Of a DNA stretch of 60,973 bases, positions 36,681 to 48,737 are shown one piece after another; position 1 is the stretch's first letter, and the number at the start of each line of letters is the position of its first letter. Position numbers and translations under genes: made by a program. The DNA is taken from assembly GCF_000173415.1 (NCBI RefSeq), contig NZ_ABXW01000044.1, positions 1 to 60,973 on the forward strand, written 5' to 3'. This DNA is from Providencia alcalifaciens DSM 30120 (GTDB lineage: Bacteria; Pseudomonadota; Gammaproteobacteria; Enterobacterales; Enterobacteriaceae). The notes under the pieces are model-generated. The model saw nothing but the letters and a program-made list of their open reading frames with translations, was not told the origin of the DNA and did no database searches.

Positions 36681-37184
36681 TTATCTATATGCAGGTGATT
36701 CAGGTAAAAATATTTCGGTTAATAATAATGGTTTTTGGGACAGTCTAAGTAAGGAACGGCGAACCCAGCGGTCAGCACTGGTGCCCATTTCAATATAATC
36801 TCGGGTTAGGTGTTCATGACTAAAGAGATAGCGCCCTAATGGGACTCGCCCAAGCTCGACTAATTTTTTGTCATTATCGGTGAGCGTCTCTTCTGGGATC
36901 AGCGTTCTGCCAATCAACCAAGGGATATTATCCCCATACATAATCACTTCCCGTAGCCAATAACGCTCACTAATTGGTAAGCATTTTTGTTCGTCGGTGG
37001 TGAGCATATCCAGTGAGATATAGCGTTCTAAATAAGGTATCACCGTCACTTTCTGACAATGCTGCTCAAACCGTTTGGTCATCGACCTTTGCTCTTGCAA
37101 CCAACCTAATACATTTTCAGGAACACTCTCTTCGCCTTCTACGAACCAACTTATAGGATGAGAGGTAAAAATCGTTTCATGCAT
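36681..37184 (-). CDS. ubiC: Chorismate lyase UbiC
   Basis: A 167-residue cytosolic enzyme converting chorismate to 4-hydroxybenzoate and pyruvate, the first committed step of ubiquinone synthesis. It shares with E. coli UbiC the blocks SMTKRFEQHCQKV, ERYWLREVIMYGDN, PLGRYLFSHEHLTRDYIEMG and RRSLLRLSQKPLLLTEIFLP. It is followed by ubiA on the same strand, giving the standard ubiCA operon. Confidence 0.94.
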   Translation of the reverse strand: MHETIFTSHPISWFVEGEESVPENVLGWLQEQRSMTKRFEQHCQKVTVIPYLERYISLDMLTTDEQKCLPISERYWLREVIMYGDNIPWLIGRTLIPEETLTDNDKKLVELGRVPLGRYLFSHEHLTRDYIEMGTSADRWVRRSLLRLSQKPLLLTEIFLPESPAYR

Positions 37185-37474
37185 TCAATCAAATTCCACC
37201 ATAGAAATTATGGTTATCCCCTGATTGCTACTCTAGCGTGTTAAAGCCACAACCAGCATCGTTCATCTAAATTATTGGGCGATAGAATAGCACGTTGTGA
37301 TAGTGCAAGGTTAAAGATAGATAACAATTTATATAAAAAGTCACTAATTCAACACAAATTGTGAAAATTTTGTAAAAAATATTTGATTTATAATGAGTTA
37401 GCTCAGATACCATATTTTATTAGGATACTAATAGCCTGCCAATTACAGGCTATTAGTCGCTTAAAAAAACGTCA
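37185..37474. other. Noncoding gap between ubiC and pgi with a hairpin
   Basis: This 290-base gap holds the ubiC promoter region. A 12-bp hairpin lies at 37427-37457 (ACTAATAGCCTG / CAGGCTATTAGT, 7-base loop), 18 bases after the pgi stop. It lacks a clear T tract on the minus strand, so it is a weak candidate for the pgi terminator. Confidence 0.5.
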
Positions 37475-39289
<1,815 letters not shown>

Positions 39290-39481
39290 TCTTTTATCCA
39301 TCATTAGAATTACTGATTTACCTTGATTCATCATTGACGATACGTGCCAAAGTCGATAAATCTATTACTCCAACGTATTTCAAGCTGTTGATGTCTTACC
39401 TGATTCAGCCAGCACCACACGAATTATTTTGGATTTATGCACTATTTAAAGATAGGCGGTTTAATTAAAGGGATTGAGAAA

Positions 39482-40849
39482 ATGAATACAGTAGCTGGCA
39501 GTAATCAGTTTGTTATCGCAAAATTCGGCGGCACTAGCGTCGCTAACTTCGATGCCATGAATAAAAGTGCGGATATCGTACTGGCAAATAACCATGTGCG
39601 AGTGGTTGTACTCTCTGCTAGTGCGGGGATCACCAATTTGCTCATTGAACTTGCCGAAGGTTGTGACACTGATAAACGTAACGAGCTACTGCAACAAGTT
39701 AAACAGACTCAATATGACATTATTGAACATCTGCAAACGGCGGATGTCATTCGCGAAGAAATTGACCGCTTACTTGAAAATATTGCCCATTTAGCTGATT
39801 CAGCCTCACTTGCCACCTCCGATGCCTTAACGGATGAAATGGTCAGCCACGGCGAAATTATGTCGACCTTATTGTTTGTCGAAGTATTACGCCAACGTGG
39901 GGCATCTTCGCAGTGGTTCGATGTCCGAAAAGTAATGAGAACCAACGAACAATTTGGTCGTGCTGAACCGGATCTTGAGCAGCTACACGTACTTGCTCAG
40001 CAGCACTTGCTACCCCGTTTAGACAATTCCATTATTATCACCCAAGGATTTATTGGTCGTGATGCCAAAGGACGCACAACTACATTAGGTCGCGGAGGCA
40101 GTGATTACACCGCGGCGCTTCTCGCTGAAGTATTGAATCTGTCTCGTGTGGATATTTGGACTGATGTTCCGGGAATTTACACGACCGATCCTCGTGTAGT
40201 CCCAAATGCTCAGAAAATCGATGAAATCGCTTTTGACGAAGCCGCCGAAATGGCAACTTTCGGGGCAAAAATTCTGCACCCAGCGACATTATTGCCAGCC
40301 GTACGTGCGGGGATCCCTGTTTTTGTCGGATCAAGTAAAGCGCCAGAAGCTGGCGGCACCATTGTAAGCGATAAAACGGAAAACCCACCACAATTTAGGG
40401 CGTTAGCACTACGTCGCAAACAAACATTACTGACATTGCACAGTTTGAAAATGCTGCATGCTCGCGGTTTTCTTGCTGAAATATTTACTATCTTACTGCG
40501 CCATAATATTTCAGTCGATTTGATAACCACCTCGGAAGTCAGTGTGGCGCTCACTTTAGATACAACGGGCTCCACCGGCACGAATGGCAGTTTACTGACC
40601 AATGCCTTAATGACGGAGTTATCGGCTCTGTGTCGTGTGGAGGTTGAAGAAGACCTTGCGCTCGTCGCAATCATCGGTAACCAGCTGTCACAAGTCAACG
40701 GGCTCGGTAAACAAATTTTTGGGGTGCTGGAGTCATTCAACATTCGCATGATCAGTTACGGTGCGAGCAGCCATAATATCTGCTTGCTTGTCCCCGGTAA
40801 CGATGTGGAAGAAATTGTGCGTACTTTGCACAGCAATCTTTTTGAGTAA
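39482..40849 (+). CDS. lysC: Lysine-sensitive aspartate kinase LysC (aspartokinase III)
   Basis: A 455-residue enzyme phosphorylating aspartate, the first step to lysine, threonine and methionine. The kinase domain begins with VIAKFGGTSVANFDAMN and contains TTLGRGGSDYTAALLAE and VDIWTDVPGIYTTDPR. Two C-terminal ACT domains (about 310-455; NISVDLITTSEVSVALTLD, FNIRMISYGASSHNICLLV) give lysine feedback. The ATG at 39482 with AAGGGATTGAG upstream is chosen over an ATG at 39437. The sequence follows E. coli LysC closely. Confidence 0.96.
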   Translation: MNTVAGSNQFVIAKFGGTSVANFDAMNKSADIVLANNHVRVVVLSASAGITNLLIELAEGCDTDKRNELLQQVKQTQYDIIEHLQTADVIREEIDRLLENIAHLADSASLATSDALTDEMVSHGEIMSTLLFVEVLRQRGASSQWFDVRKVMRTNEQFGRAEPDLEQLHVLAQQHLLPRLDNSIIITQGFIGRDAKGRTTTLGRGGSDYTAALLAEVLNLSRVDIWTDVPGIYTTDPRVVPNAQKIDEIAFDEAAEMATFGAKILHPATLLPAVRAGIPVFVGSSKAPEAGGTIVSDKTENPPQFRALALRRKQTLLTLHSLKMLHARGFLAEIFTILLRHNISVDLITTSEVSVALTLDTTGSTGTNGSLLTNALMTELSALCRVEVEEDLALVAIIGNQLSQVNGLGKQIFGVLESFNIRMISYGASSHNICLLVPGNDVEEIVRTLHSNLFE

Positions 40850-40883
40850 GCGTCTGTTAGAATCACAGTGAGATAAAAACGAT

Positions 40884-40910
40884 AACGGGCAATCTTTTGA
40901 TTGCCCGTTT
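40884..40910 (+). terminator. Terminator of lysC
   Basis: The stem AACGGGCAATC / GATTGCCCGTT has a TTTT loop and is followed by TTGACTT. It lies 35 bases after the lysC stop codon. Confidence 0.8.
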
Positions 40911-40933
40911 GACTTGATGATAAAGAAATAAAG

Positions 40934-41179
40934 CTAGCGGCTAAGGAAAGACGTAATTAGCCCGCTAAAAGTTGACTCTCCCGCAAAAGCATAGGTACTT
41001 TTCAACTCTTCTCCACGAATATCAGCAAAGCGTGCTAGCGCTAATTCTTTGGTATTCGCATCTATCTCTTCAAACTGCTTTTGGTAACCCGCATTCAGCA
41101 ACTCTGCCGCTGCTTGGCTTTCCGTCATCTCCAACGCAACCACTTCGTCGGATTTAATAAAAAAACAATAAGTGCTCAT
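40934..41179 (-). CDS. Small conserved-looking protein of unknown function
   Basis: An 81-residue soluble protein that I do not recognise. The ATG at 41179 has GAGGTG five bases upstream and is preferred over 41212. The sequence is acidic, with a predicted helix-rich middle (TESQAAAELLNAGYQKQFEEI) and no signal peptide, membrane helix or metal motif. It is convergent with lysC, alone between that gene's terminator and a long noncoding gap. The good ribosome site and ordinary codon use support it as a real gene. Confidence 0.65.
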   Translation of the reverse strand: MSTYCFFIKSDEVVALEMTESQAAAELLNAGYQKQFEEIDANTKELALARFADIRGEELKSTYAFAGESTFSGLITSFLSR

Positions 41180-41533
41180 TTGACACCTCATTTTTTCATA
41201 CTCAAAAAACAACTAAACTCGTTCTACTCTAATAGAGATATTCACAACAAATACTCAACAAAGAACCAGTTAATAAAACTATACTTCATTATTTAGGTAA
41301 ATAAAAATACCATCCTAATTCACAAAGATTGATAATTTTTATGGTGTTGTAAATCGGTAATGTCTTTTAAAAAAGACATCAGAAAAAGTGCAGTTAAAAT
41401 AATTATCAATAATATCAGAATGATATTTTGAAAATATGGTAATACAGTAAAATGTATATTAATGATTAAGAAGCCAATAACATCAATAAGACTATTGGCT
41501 TACAGAAGTCAATGGATCAAGGATGTTGTTCAT
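41180..41533. other. AT-rich intergenic region with a hairpin near 41471
   Basis: About 350 bases with no supported gene. It should contain the promoter of the 81-residue gene. A 9-bp hairpin at 41471-41501 (AAGCCAATA / TATTGGCTT) lies 33 bases after the Sel1-protein stop on the minus strand and may terminate that gene. Confidence 0.45.
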
Positions 41534-43093
41534 TCATTTTTTAGAAGGTAATGAATTTTTTACACTTTCCGTGTATTCCAGCATGTTGGCTTTCGCATCT
41601 TGGTTTTTTTCCAATAATGCTAAGTTATTTTTTGCGGTCACATTCCCTAATTTATCTGCTCGCTCAAACCACATAATGGCACGGAAGATATTCTTGCTCC
41701 CGCCTTCCCCTCTCGCATACATCACACCGAGGTTATTTTGCGCATCACTGTTTTCATTGAAAGCGGCAGACTCTAAGAGCGATCGTGCTTTTTGGCTATC
41801 TTGTTGAACGCCAGTTCCTGTCAGGTAAAAAATTGCTAACTGGTTTTTGGCATCCATATTGTCTTTCTCAGTGGCTTGCAGCCACTTAACAATTTGCTGG
41901 ATATCGACGTCCTTAATCTGACCGGCTAGGTATAAATTGGCGAGTTTTAATTGAGCTTCAACAATGTCTGAATCCGCAAGCTCCATATACCATTGAATCG
42001 CTTTGACCATATCGGGCTTAATACCACCCAGTCCTTTTTCATAATACTCCGCCACTTTCATGGCACCTTCAGCGGATTCATTATCTGCCGCCATTTGATA
42101 CCATTTGAATGCTTCACTCAAATCTTGCCCAACGCCGTCACCTTGTTCATAGGCTTGCGCTAACGCATATTGCGCAGCTAATTCACCTTGCGTCGCGGCA
42201 CGTTTATACCAATAAACGGCTTGGTAGCTATTTTGTTCAACTAACGGCGGATGACCTTTATGATAAAAATCACCCATATTTTTTTGTGCAACTGGTGAGC
42301 CCATATTCGCTGCTTGGCGATACAGATAAATTGCCGTACTTTCATCCTTTTCCATCCCTTCGCCGTTTTCATACATTACGGCTAAGTTATTGACTGCGGA
42401 AGCCACACCATTACTTGCACTGCGCTCATACCATGTCAGCGCTTTATCATAATCAATATCACCACCGAGCCCATCGTGGTAAAAAAGACCAATCGCAAAC
42501 TGTGCATATTCTTGCTCTTGCTCAGCCGCTTCATAATACCAAGCACGGGCTTGTTTATAGTCTTTTTCGACGCCTAAGCCGCGCTCAAATAAATAGCCCA
42601 TGGCGTATTGGCAATATGCATCACCTTTTTCGGCGCACTTGCGATACCAGCTCTCCGCTTGCACATAATCGTTTTTCCGCTGTGCCAGCATACCAATATA
42701 ATAATCGCCATCATTACTATTTAAATCAGAGGCTTTTTTAAACCAGTAATACGCTTTATTTTCATCAGCATCGAGAAAATCAGTACCATCTAAATAAGCA
42801 ACGCCAACATCAATCATGGCATCTACTTTGCCCGCATTTGCGTCTTTAATACGACTTTGAAAATCAGTTGGCAGATGGGTTGGCTCAGTCACTTCAAGCG
42901 CTTTAGGAAAAGGTTCCACTAATGCTGAATCCGCCTGAGGCGCTAAAACCACAGGGGTAATATTCGGGGTTGAAGACGGGTTATCGACCACTTTTGAAGA
43001 TTGATGATGAAATTCACCCGACTCTATTGGCTCTGCTTGCACATAAGGGGCACAGATAATGCAGAAACTAAATAAGAGAGAGGGTAATTTCAT
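41534..43093 (-). CDS. Secreted Sel1-repeat (TPR-like) protein
   Basis: A 519-residue protein with a Sec signal peptide (LLFSFCIICAPYVQAEP) and a Ser/Pro-rich spacer. About 11 Sel1-like repeats of roughly 36 residues follow from about residue 90 (for example AYCQYAMGYLFERGLGVEKD, AVNNLAVMYENGEGMEKDES, AQNNLGVMYARGEGGSKN). Such repeats form alpha-solenoid scaffolds for protein binding, here in the periplasm or at the cell surface. No enzymatic domain is visible. Neighbouring genes give no functional clue. Confidence 0.88.
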   Translation of the reverse strand: MKLPSLLFSFCIICAPYVQAEPIESGEFHHQSSKVVDNPSSTPNITPVVLAPQADSALVEPFPKALEVTEPTHLPTDFQSRIKDANAGKVDAMIDVGVAYLDGTDFLDADENKAYYWFKKASDLNSNDGDYYIGMLAQRKNDYVQAESWYRKCAEKGDAYCQYAMGYLFERGLGVEKDYKQARAWYYEAAEQEQEYAQFAIGLFYHDGLGGDIDYDKALTWYERSASNGVASAVNNLAVMYENGEGMEKDESTAIYLYRQAANMGSPVAQKNMGDFYHKGHPPLVEQNSYQAVYWYKRAATQGELAAQYALAQAYEQGDGVGQDLSEAFKWYQMAADNESAEGAMKVAEYYEKGLGGIKPDMVKAIQWYMELADSDIVEAQLKLANLYLAGQIKDVDIQQIVKWLQATEKDNMDAKNQLAIFYLTGTGVQQDSQKARSLLESAAFNENSDAQNNLGVMYARGEGGSKNIFRAIMWFERADKLGNVTAKNNLALLEKNQDAKANMLEYTESVKNSLPSKK

Positions 43094-43287
43094 GACATAT
43101 ACTCACAGCTTGGCATTGACCACTGCTATATAAGATATCATTCCCATACAAAAATCATAAGGACTATAAGTCGAAAATAAGCAAATGAAGTGAATATTTA
43201 AGAAAATAATTTGGGTGATTATCGTAATTGGTCACAAAACGAGCTAATCACCCTCTTATTATTCATTGAAGGGTTTAATTATGGGAA
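43094..43287 (-). other. Intergenic gap with a possible terminator at 43213-43253
   Basis: The 9-bp inverted repeat GGGTGATTA / TAATCACCC with a 23-base loop lies 35 bases after the stop codon of the 196-residue gene, followed on the minus strand by AAATTATTTTC. It is a moderate terminator candidate. Confidence 0.45.
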
Positions 43288-43878
43288 TTAATTAACGCGA
43301 TACCCGCCATGTTTACTCGCAAATAAATTAAATTTACCCCATTCAATTAAAATCAATTCCAATTGTTGGTGGCTAATTTTACATAGCGTCGATATTTGAG
43401 AAACCACAAAATGGTTTTCACTCACTAATTCTGCAGAAAATACCTCAGCAATTAATTCGCTTTCTTTTGCTGTAATTAACCAGCCATCATTAGTCGCGAA
43501 TTTATGAACCGGAACCATACCTTCTTTTGGGCTTTCTTTAGAGAGTAACTTCTCTTCCGCTTGCTGAGCTTGATAGAATGCATCAATCTCCTCTTGCGAA
43601 GGAAGCGGCTCAACTCGCTCTTGGTTTTCTAAGAACAGATAAATTTCTTCCGCTCTCGCTGGCGTTAACTCACTTCTTAACCAAATTTGGTTAAAGCAAT
43701 GTTCCGTCAATGAATCTTCAGTATCCAGCTTATCCATAATTTGCAAAATGCTCATCATGGCACTCACCGCACTTTCACTCATGAAAAATGTGTCTGGTGC
43801 TGCACTATTTTGGATCTGATAAGGATAAACTGCCGAAGACGGCAATTTTCCTTCAATTATAAATTCATAGCTCATCAT
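43288..43878 (-). CDS. Protein of unknown function (196 residues)
   Basis: A soluble, acidic protein whose family I do not recognise. There is no signal peptide or membrane helix. The N-terminal part is mixed (YEFIIEGKLPSSAVYPY), the middle is a Gln/Glu-rich helix (SQEEIDAFYQAQQAEEKLLS), and the C-terminal 50 residues suggest a small winged-helix-like fold (VVSQISTLCKISHQQLELILIEWGKFNLF). GGGAG stands just before two successive ATG codons (43878 and 43875). It is downstream of metH on the same strand, separated by about 50 bases, and may be cotranscribed. Confidence 0.75.
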   Translation of the reverse strand: MMSYEFIIEGKLPSSAVYPYQIQNSAAPDTFFMSESAVSAMMSILQIMDKLDTEDSLTEHCFNQIWLRSELTPARAEEIYLFLENQERVEPLPSQEEIDAFYQAQQAEEKLLSKESPKEGMVPVHKFATNDGWLITAKESELIAEVFSAELVSENHFVVSQISTLCKISHQQLELILIEWGKFNLFASKHGGYRVN

Positions 43879-43929
43879 TTGCTCCCAATAGATTTCTTAC
43901 CTATAAGATGGAGGCGAATAACTGAAAAA

Positions 43930-46900
43930 TCAATCCTCTGGATCATACCCTAAGTTCGGGGCTAACCAGCGCTCTAATTCCGCTACGGTCATGCCTTTAC
44001 GTTTGGCATAATCTTCAATCTGATCTTTTTGCACCTGCGCCACTGCAAAATACTTACTGTCAGGATGACTAAAGTACCAACCTGATACGGATGCCCCCGG
44101 CCACATTGCATATGAGCTAGTCAATTGCATTCCAATTTTGTCTTCGACATTCAGAAGCTGCCAGATTTTTTCTTTTTCCGTGTGTTCAGGACAAGCTGCA
44201 TAGCCAGGAGCAGGACGGATCCCTTGATAATTTTCACGGATGAGTTCTTCGTTACTCAGGCTTTCATCGGGTGCATAACCCCAATATTGCGTTCTCACCT
44301 GTTGGTGCAAATACTCAGCAAAGGCTTCTGCTAAGCGATCTGCCAATGCTTTAACCATAATTTTATTATAATCATCGTGGGCATTTTCATATTGTTCCGC
44401 TAGCGTATCTTCCTCTAACCCGCCTGTGACGGCAAACGCACCAATATAATCCGCTTTACCGCTCTCTTTCGGCGCCACAAAATCAGATAAACAGTAATTT
44501 GGAAAATCCGTTTTCAGTGTCTGTTGGCGTAAATTAAGTGACACCGCTTGCACCTGATCCCGTTCGGAAGAGCGATAGATCTCCACATCATCAACAACAC
44601 GATTTGCAGGAAAAATCCCGAAAATTCCTTTGGGTGTGAGTAAATTTTGGCTATCTAGCTTATCGAGCATCGCATTCGCATCCGCCAATAATTTACGCGC
44701 CTCTTCCCCTACAACTTCATCTTCTAAAATACGAGGGTATTTGCCTGCCAATGACCACGTCATAAAGAATGGCGTCCAATCGATATAATCACGCAATATC
44801 TTAATCGATGCAGTCACTTCCTGAACGCCTAAGAATTTAGGGACCGGTGGCTGATAATGTTGCCAATCAATCTTCACTGCATTTGCACGCGCAACCTCTA
44901 ATGGAACGGGCGGTGTTCTTGGCTTTTTGCGTCCGTGTTGCTGACGTACGGTGTCATATTCACGGCGCGTTCGCGCAACAAAGTCATTCTTTTGAATGTC
45001 TGAAAGTAACGCAGCGACAACACCGACTGTGCGAGACGCATTTTGCACGTACACAGTTGGTCCGGAATAGTTTTGTTCAATTTTCACCGCGGTATGTGCT
45101 TTCGAGGTTGTCGCCCCACCAATCAGCAGTGGCAATGTAAATCCTTGACGTTCCATTTCTTTTGCCACATGCACCATCTCATCCAACGATGGCGTGATGA
45201 GTCCCGATAACCCAATCACATCCACGTTTTTCTCACGAGCCGTTTTCAGGATAGTTTCACATGAAACCATGACACCTAAATCAATGATTTCATAGTTATT
45301 ACATTGTAAAACGACTCCCACGATATTTTTCCCTATATCGTGTACATCACCTTTAACGGTGGCTAATAAAATTTTACCTGCGCTACTTCCAGACTGTTTT
45401 AATTCTTGAATATACGGCTCTAAATACGCGACAGCTTGTTTCATCACACGGGCTGATTTTACCACCTGTGGCAGGAACATTTTGCCTTCACTAAAGAGAT
45501 CCCCGACCACGTTCATCCCATTCATCAAGGGACCTTCAATCACTTCAATCGGGCTTGCGGCTCGCTGCCGCGTCTCTTCCGTATCTTGAATAATAAATTC
45601 GGTAATTCCTTTAACTAACGAATACTCAAGACGCTTTTCAACTTCCCAACTACGCCACTCCGCTTGTTGAATTTGCTGCTCTTGTCCACCGCTCCCACGG
45701 TATTTTTCCGCCAGCTCTAACAGCCTTTCAGTCCCATCGTCGCGACGATTCAGAATCACATCTTCCACAGCATCTTTGAGCTCAATAGGAAGATCATCAT
45801 AAATCGCCAATTGCCCCGCATTGACGATCCCCATATCCATACCGTTTCGGATTGCGTGATACAAAAATACAGCGTGGATCGCCTCACGCACAGGATCATT
45901 ACCGCGGAATGAAAAAGAGACGTTTGAGACCCCACCAGAGATCAAAGCATGAGGTAATTGATCTTTAATATCTTTGCAGACTTCAATAAAATCAACCGCA
46001 TAGTTATTGTGTTCTTCGATTCCTGTCGCTACTGCAAAAATGTTCGGGTCGAAAATAATATCTTCCGGTGGAAAGCCGACGGTTTCGGTTAAAATTTGGT
46101 AGGCGCGTCGGCAAATCTCAATTTTACGTGCTCGCGTATCTGCTTGCCCCACTTCATCGAACGCCATGACAACCATAGCAGCGCCGTATTTACGAACGAG
46201 TTTTGCATGATCAATAAATGCATCGATTCCCTCTTTCATCGAAATAGAGTTCACAATCCCTTTGCCTTGAATGCATTTGAGCCCTTTTTCGATCACATCC
46301 CATTTCGAGGAGTCGATCATAATTGGCACACGAGCAATATCCGGTTCACCCGCAATCAAATTCAGAAAACGTACCATCGCAGCATGGGAATCTAGCATTC
46401 CCTCATCCATATTAATGTCGATAATCTGCGCGCCGTTTTCCACTTGTTGGCGGGCGATATCAAGCGCTTCTTGGTAATTTTCTTCTTTGATTAAGCGCTT
46501 AAATTTCGCTGAGCCGGTAACGTTAGTTCGTTCCCCTACGTTCACAAACAAAGACTGTGCACCGATATTCAACGGTTCTAGACCGGATAACCGACATTCC
46601 ACAGGAAGCGTTGGCAACTGCCGAGGTTTTACTCCCTCAACAGCTTGTGCCATTTTTTGAATATGAAGCGGCGTTGTTCCACAACATCCACCGACAATAT
46701 TTAAAAATCCGGCCTCTGCCCATTCACGGATTTGCTGAGCCATATTTTGGGCATCAAGATCATATTCACCAAACGCGTTTGGCAATCCCGCATTTGGATG
46801 GGCGCTTACATAGCATTCTGAAATACGAGATAATTCAGCGATATATTGACGAAGTTCATCAGGACCTAAGGCACAATTAAGCCCAAAAGAAATAGGCTGA

Positions 46901-47613
46901 GAATGGCGCAGAGAATTATAAAATGCTTCCGTTGTTTGCCCTGATAACGTCCGCCCCGAGGCATCCGTAATTGTGCCAGAGATCATCACCGGCAAATGGA
47001 TCCCTAACGCTTCAAACTCCGTTTCAACTGCAAAAATCGCGGCCTTGGCATTCAACGTATCAAAAATAGTTTCGATCATGATCAGATCTGCACCACCTTT
47101 AATCAGCGATCGCGTGGACTCCCGATAAGCTTCCACCAGCTGATCAAACGTGACATTACGAAATGCCGGATCATTCACATCCGGAGAAATGGAGGCAGTG
47201 CGGTTTGTGGGTCCAAGAACGCCAGCAACATAACGCGGTTTTTCCGGCGTTTTACGTGTCCATTCATCAGCACATTCACGAGCAAGACGAGCTGCGGTCT
47301 CGTTAATTTCAGCAGAAAGGGCTTCCATTTTATAATCCGCCATCGCGATGATGGTGGAGTTAAACGTATTGGTTTCAATAATATCCGCCCCTGCGGCGAA
47401 ATATTGGTTATGAATATCACGAATAATGTCAGGCTGAGTGAGGACAAGCAGATCGTTGTTGCCTTTAAGATCACTGGACCAATCGGCAAAGCGCTCTCCT
47501 CGGAACTGCTCTTCGGAGAGTTTATGGCGCTGGATCATCGTTCCCATTGCACCATCAAGGACTAAAATTCTATTTTTTAATTGTTGTTCTAATTGGTTTT
47601 TCTTACTGGACAC
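43930..47613 (-). CDS. metH: Cobalamin-dependent methionine synthase MetH
   Basis: A 1227-residue modular enzyme, the same length as E. coli MetH. Domains in order: homocysteine-binding barrel with zinc Cys ([16 protein letters not shown]), methyltetrahydrofolate (pterin-binding) domain ([18 protein letters not shown]), cap and cobalamin domain with the D-x-H-x-x-G motif ([13 protein letters not shown], about residue 757), and the C-terminal reactivation domain ([29 protein letters not shown]). It transfers a methyl group to homocysteine to form methionine. It is divergent from iclR, as in E. coli. All domains are intact. Confidence 0.98.
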   Translation of the reverse strand: MSSKKNQLEQQLKNRILVLDGAMGTMIQRHKLSEEQFRGERFADWSSDLKGNNDLLVLTQPDIIRDIHNQYFAAGADIIETNTFNSTIIAMADYKMEALSAEINETAARLARECADEWTRKTPEKPRYVAGVLGPTNRTASISPDVNDPAFRNVTFDQLVEAYRESTRSLIKGGADLIMIETIFDTLNAKAAIFAVETEFEALGIHLPVMISGTITDASGRTLSGQTTEAFYNSLRHSQPISFGLNCALGPDELRQYIAELSRISECYVSAHPNAGLPNAFGEYDLDAQNMAQQIREWAEAGFLNIVGGCCGTTPLHIQKMAQAVEGVKPRQLPTLPVECRLSGLEPLNIGAQSLFVNVGERTNVTGSAKFKRLIKEENYQEALDIARQQVENGAQIIDINMDEGMLDSHAAMVRFLNLIAGEPDIARVPIMIDSSKWDVIEKGLKCIQGKGIVNSISMKEGIDAFIDHAKLVRKYGAAMVVMAFDEVGQADTRARKIEICRRAYQILTETVGFPPEDIIFDPNIFAVATGIEEHNNYAVDFIEVCKDIKDQLPHALISGGVSNVSFSFRGNDPVREAIHAVFLYHAIRNGMDMGIVNAGQLAIYDDLPIELKDAVEDVILNRRDDGTERLLELAEKYRGSGGQEQQIQQAEWRSWEVEKRLEYSLVKGITEFIIQDTEETRQRAASPIEVIEGPLMNGMNVVGDLFSEGKMFLPQVVKSARVMKQAVAYLEPYIQELKQSGSSAGKILLATVKGDVHDIGKNIVGVVLQCNNYEIIDLGVMVSCETILKTAREKNVDVIGLSGLITPSLDEMVHVAKEMERQGFTLPLLIGGATTSKAHTAVKIEQNYSGPTVYVQNASRTVGVVAALLSDIQKNDFVARTRREYDTVRQQHGRKKPRTPPVPLEVARANAVKIDWQHYQPPVPKFLGVQEVTASIKILRDYIDWTPFFMTWSLAGKYPRILEDEVVGEEARKLLADANAMLDKLDSQNLLTPKGIFGIFPANRVVDDVEIYRSSERDQVQAVSLNLRQQTLKTDFPNYCLSDFVAPKESGKADYIGAFAVTGGLEEDTLAEQYENAHDDYNKIMVKALADRLAEAFAEYLHQQVRTQYWGYAPDESLSNEELIRENYQGIRPAPGYAACPEHTEKEKIWQLLNVEDKIGMQLTSSYAMWPGASVSGWYFSHPDSKYFAVAQVQKDQIEDYAKRKGMTVAELERWLAPNLGYDPED

Positions 47614-47870
47614 TGCACTGTCCTCCTGAAAAATGATAATCCTTCGGCCCCATCAGCCCCACATAACGATATTGCTAAACCATCAATAAATTGAAAATAA
47701 ACTAAATTTGTATAAATCACATCCTATCACAACTTAAGATTGGAAAATTATTCGTCATGATGAGAGTTTCTCAGGTTGCCAAAGATCGACTTTTTGCTGA
47801 TCCGATGAGTATTTTTGGGTGAAATCATTCATAATAGAAACGAATATTCATTCCTGTCAGGAGACACTTG

Positions 47871-48701
47871 ATGGCGGCTTCACCAATTACTAAAAAAATA
47901 AAGAAGGCAAAGGGACCTGCAAGTGGGGCAACTGCTGCCGGACAAGTTCAATCCTTAAGCCGTGGGCTGACGCTTTTGGAATACATTTCCGAATCAACTG
48001 GTGGGATCGCTCTCACTGATTTAGCCCTTCAAGCAGGTTTACCTAATTCCACCACCCACCGTTTATTAATGACCCTCGAACAACATGGTTTCGTGCGTCA
48101 AACAGGGGATCTCGGATTATGGGTGATAGCTTCTCATGCCTTTATCATCGGCAGTAGCTTCCTTGAAAGTCGTAATTTATTAGCCCTTGTGCATCCTATA
48201 TTACGTCGTTTGATGGAAGAATCTGGTGAAACGGTCAATTTAGCGATTTTGGATCACACTGAGTATGACGCGGTGATTGTTGACCAAGTGCAATGTAACG
48301 CATTAATGCGCATGTCAGCCCCTATTGGCGGAAAGCTGCCTCTACATGCCTCCGGCGCGGGAAAAGCCTTCATTGCCAACTTACCCGAAGAGCAGTTGAT
48401 TCCTTTACTCAGTAAAAAAGGCTTACATGCCTATACACCACATACTTTGACTAACCCATCAGCATTGAAAGACAATCTGCAACAGGCTAAAAAACAAGGA
48501 TTTTCTTATGATGATGAGGAACATGCCCTCGGATTAAGGTGCATAGGTGCTTGTATTTATGATGAACATAAAGAGGCATTTGCGGCGATCTCTATTTCAG
48601 GTCCACTTTCGCGGATCACGGATGATCGTGTGACTGAGCTTGGCGCGATGGTGATCAAAGCTGCTAAAGAGATCAGCCATGAATATGGTGCCAATCGCTA
48701 A
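47871..48701 (+). CDS. iclR: Glyoxylate operon repressor IclR
   Basis: A 276-residue IclR-family repressor. A basic N-terminal tail leads to a winged helix (LTDLALQAGLPNSTTHRLL, about 45-65) and an effector-binding domain (SAPIGGKLPLHASGAGKAF, YDDEEHALGLRCIGACI, ISISGPLSRITDDRVTE). It follows E. coli IclR closely and should repress aceBAK. The ATG at 47871 with CAGGAG upstream is chosen over the TTG just before it. In E. coli iclR directly follows aceK; here about 5.5 kb of other genes lie between them. Confidence 0.95.
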   Translation: MAASPITKKIKKAKGPASGATAAGQVQSLSRGLTLLEYISESTGGIALTDLALQAGLPNSTTHRLLMTLEQHGFVRQTGDLGLWVIASHAFIIGSSFLESRNLLALVHPILRRLMEESGETVNLAILDHTEYDAVIVDQVQCNALMRMSAPIGGKLPLHASGAGKAFIANLPEEQLIPLLSKKGLHAYTPHTLTNPSALKDNLQQAKKQGFSYDDEEHALGLRCIGACIYDEHKEAFAAISISGPLSRITDDRVTELGAMVIKAAKEISHEYGANR

Positions 48702-48708
48702 ATCGCAA

Positions 48709-48731
48709 AAGTGCGGGAAAATCCCGCACTT
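48709..48731. terminator. Bidirectional terminator between iclR and amiD
   Basis: A perfect 10-bp stem, AAGTGCGGGA / TCCCGCACTT, with an AAA loop starts 8 bases after the iclR stop and ends 7 bases before the amiD stop (convergent genes). Confidence 0.85.
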
Positions 48732-48737
48732 GCTTAT

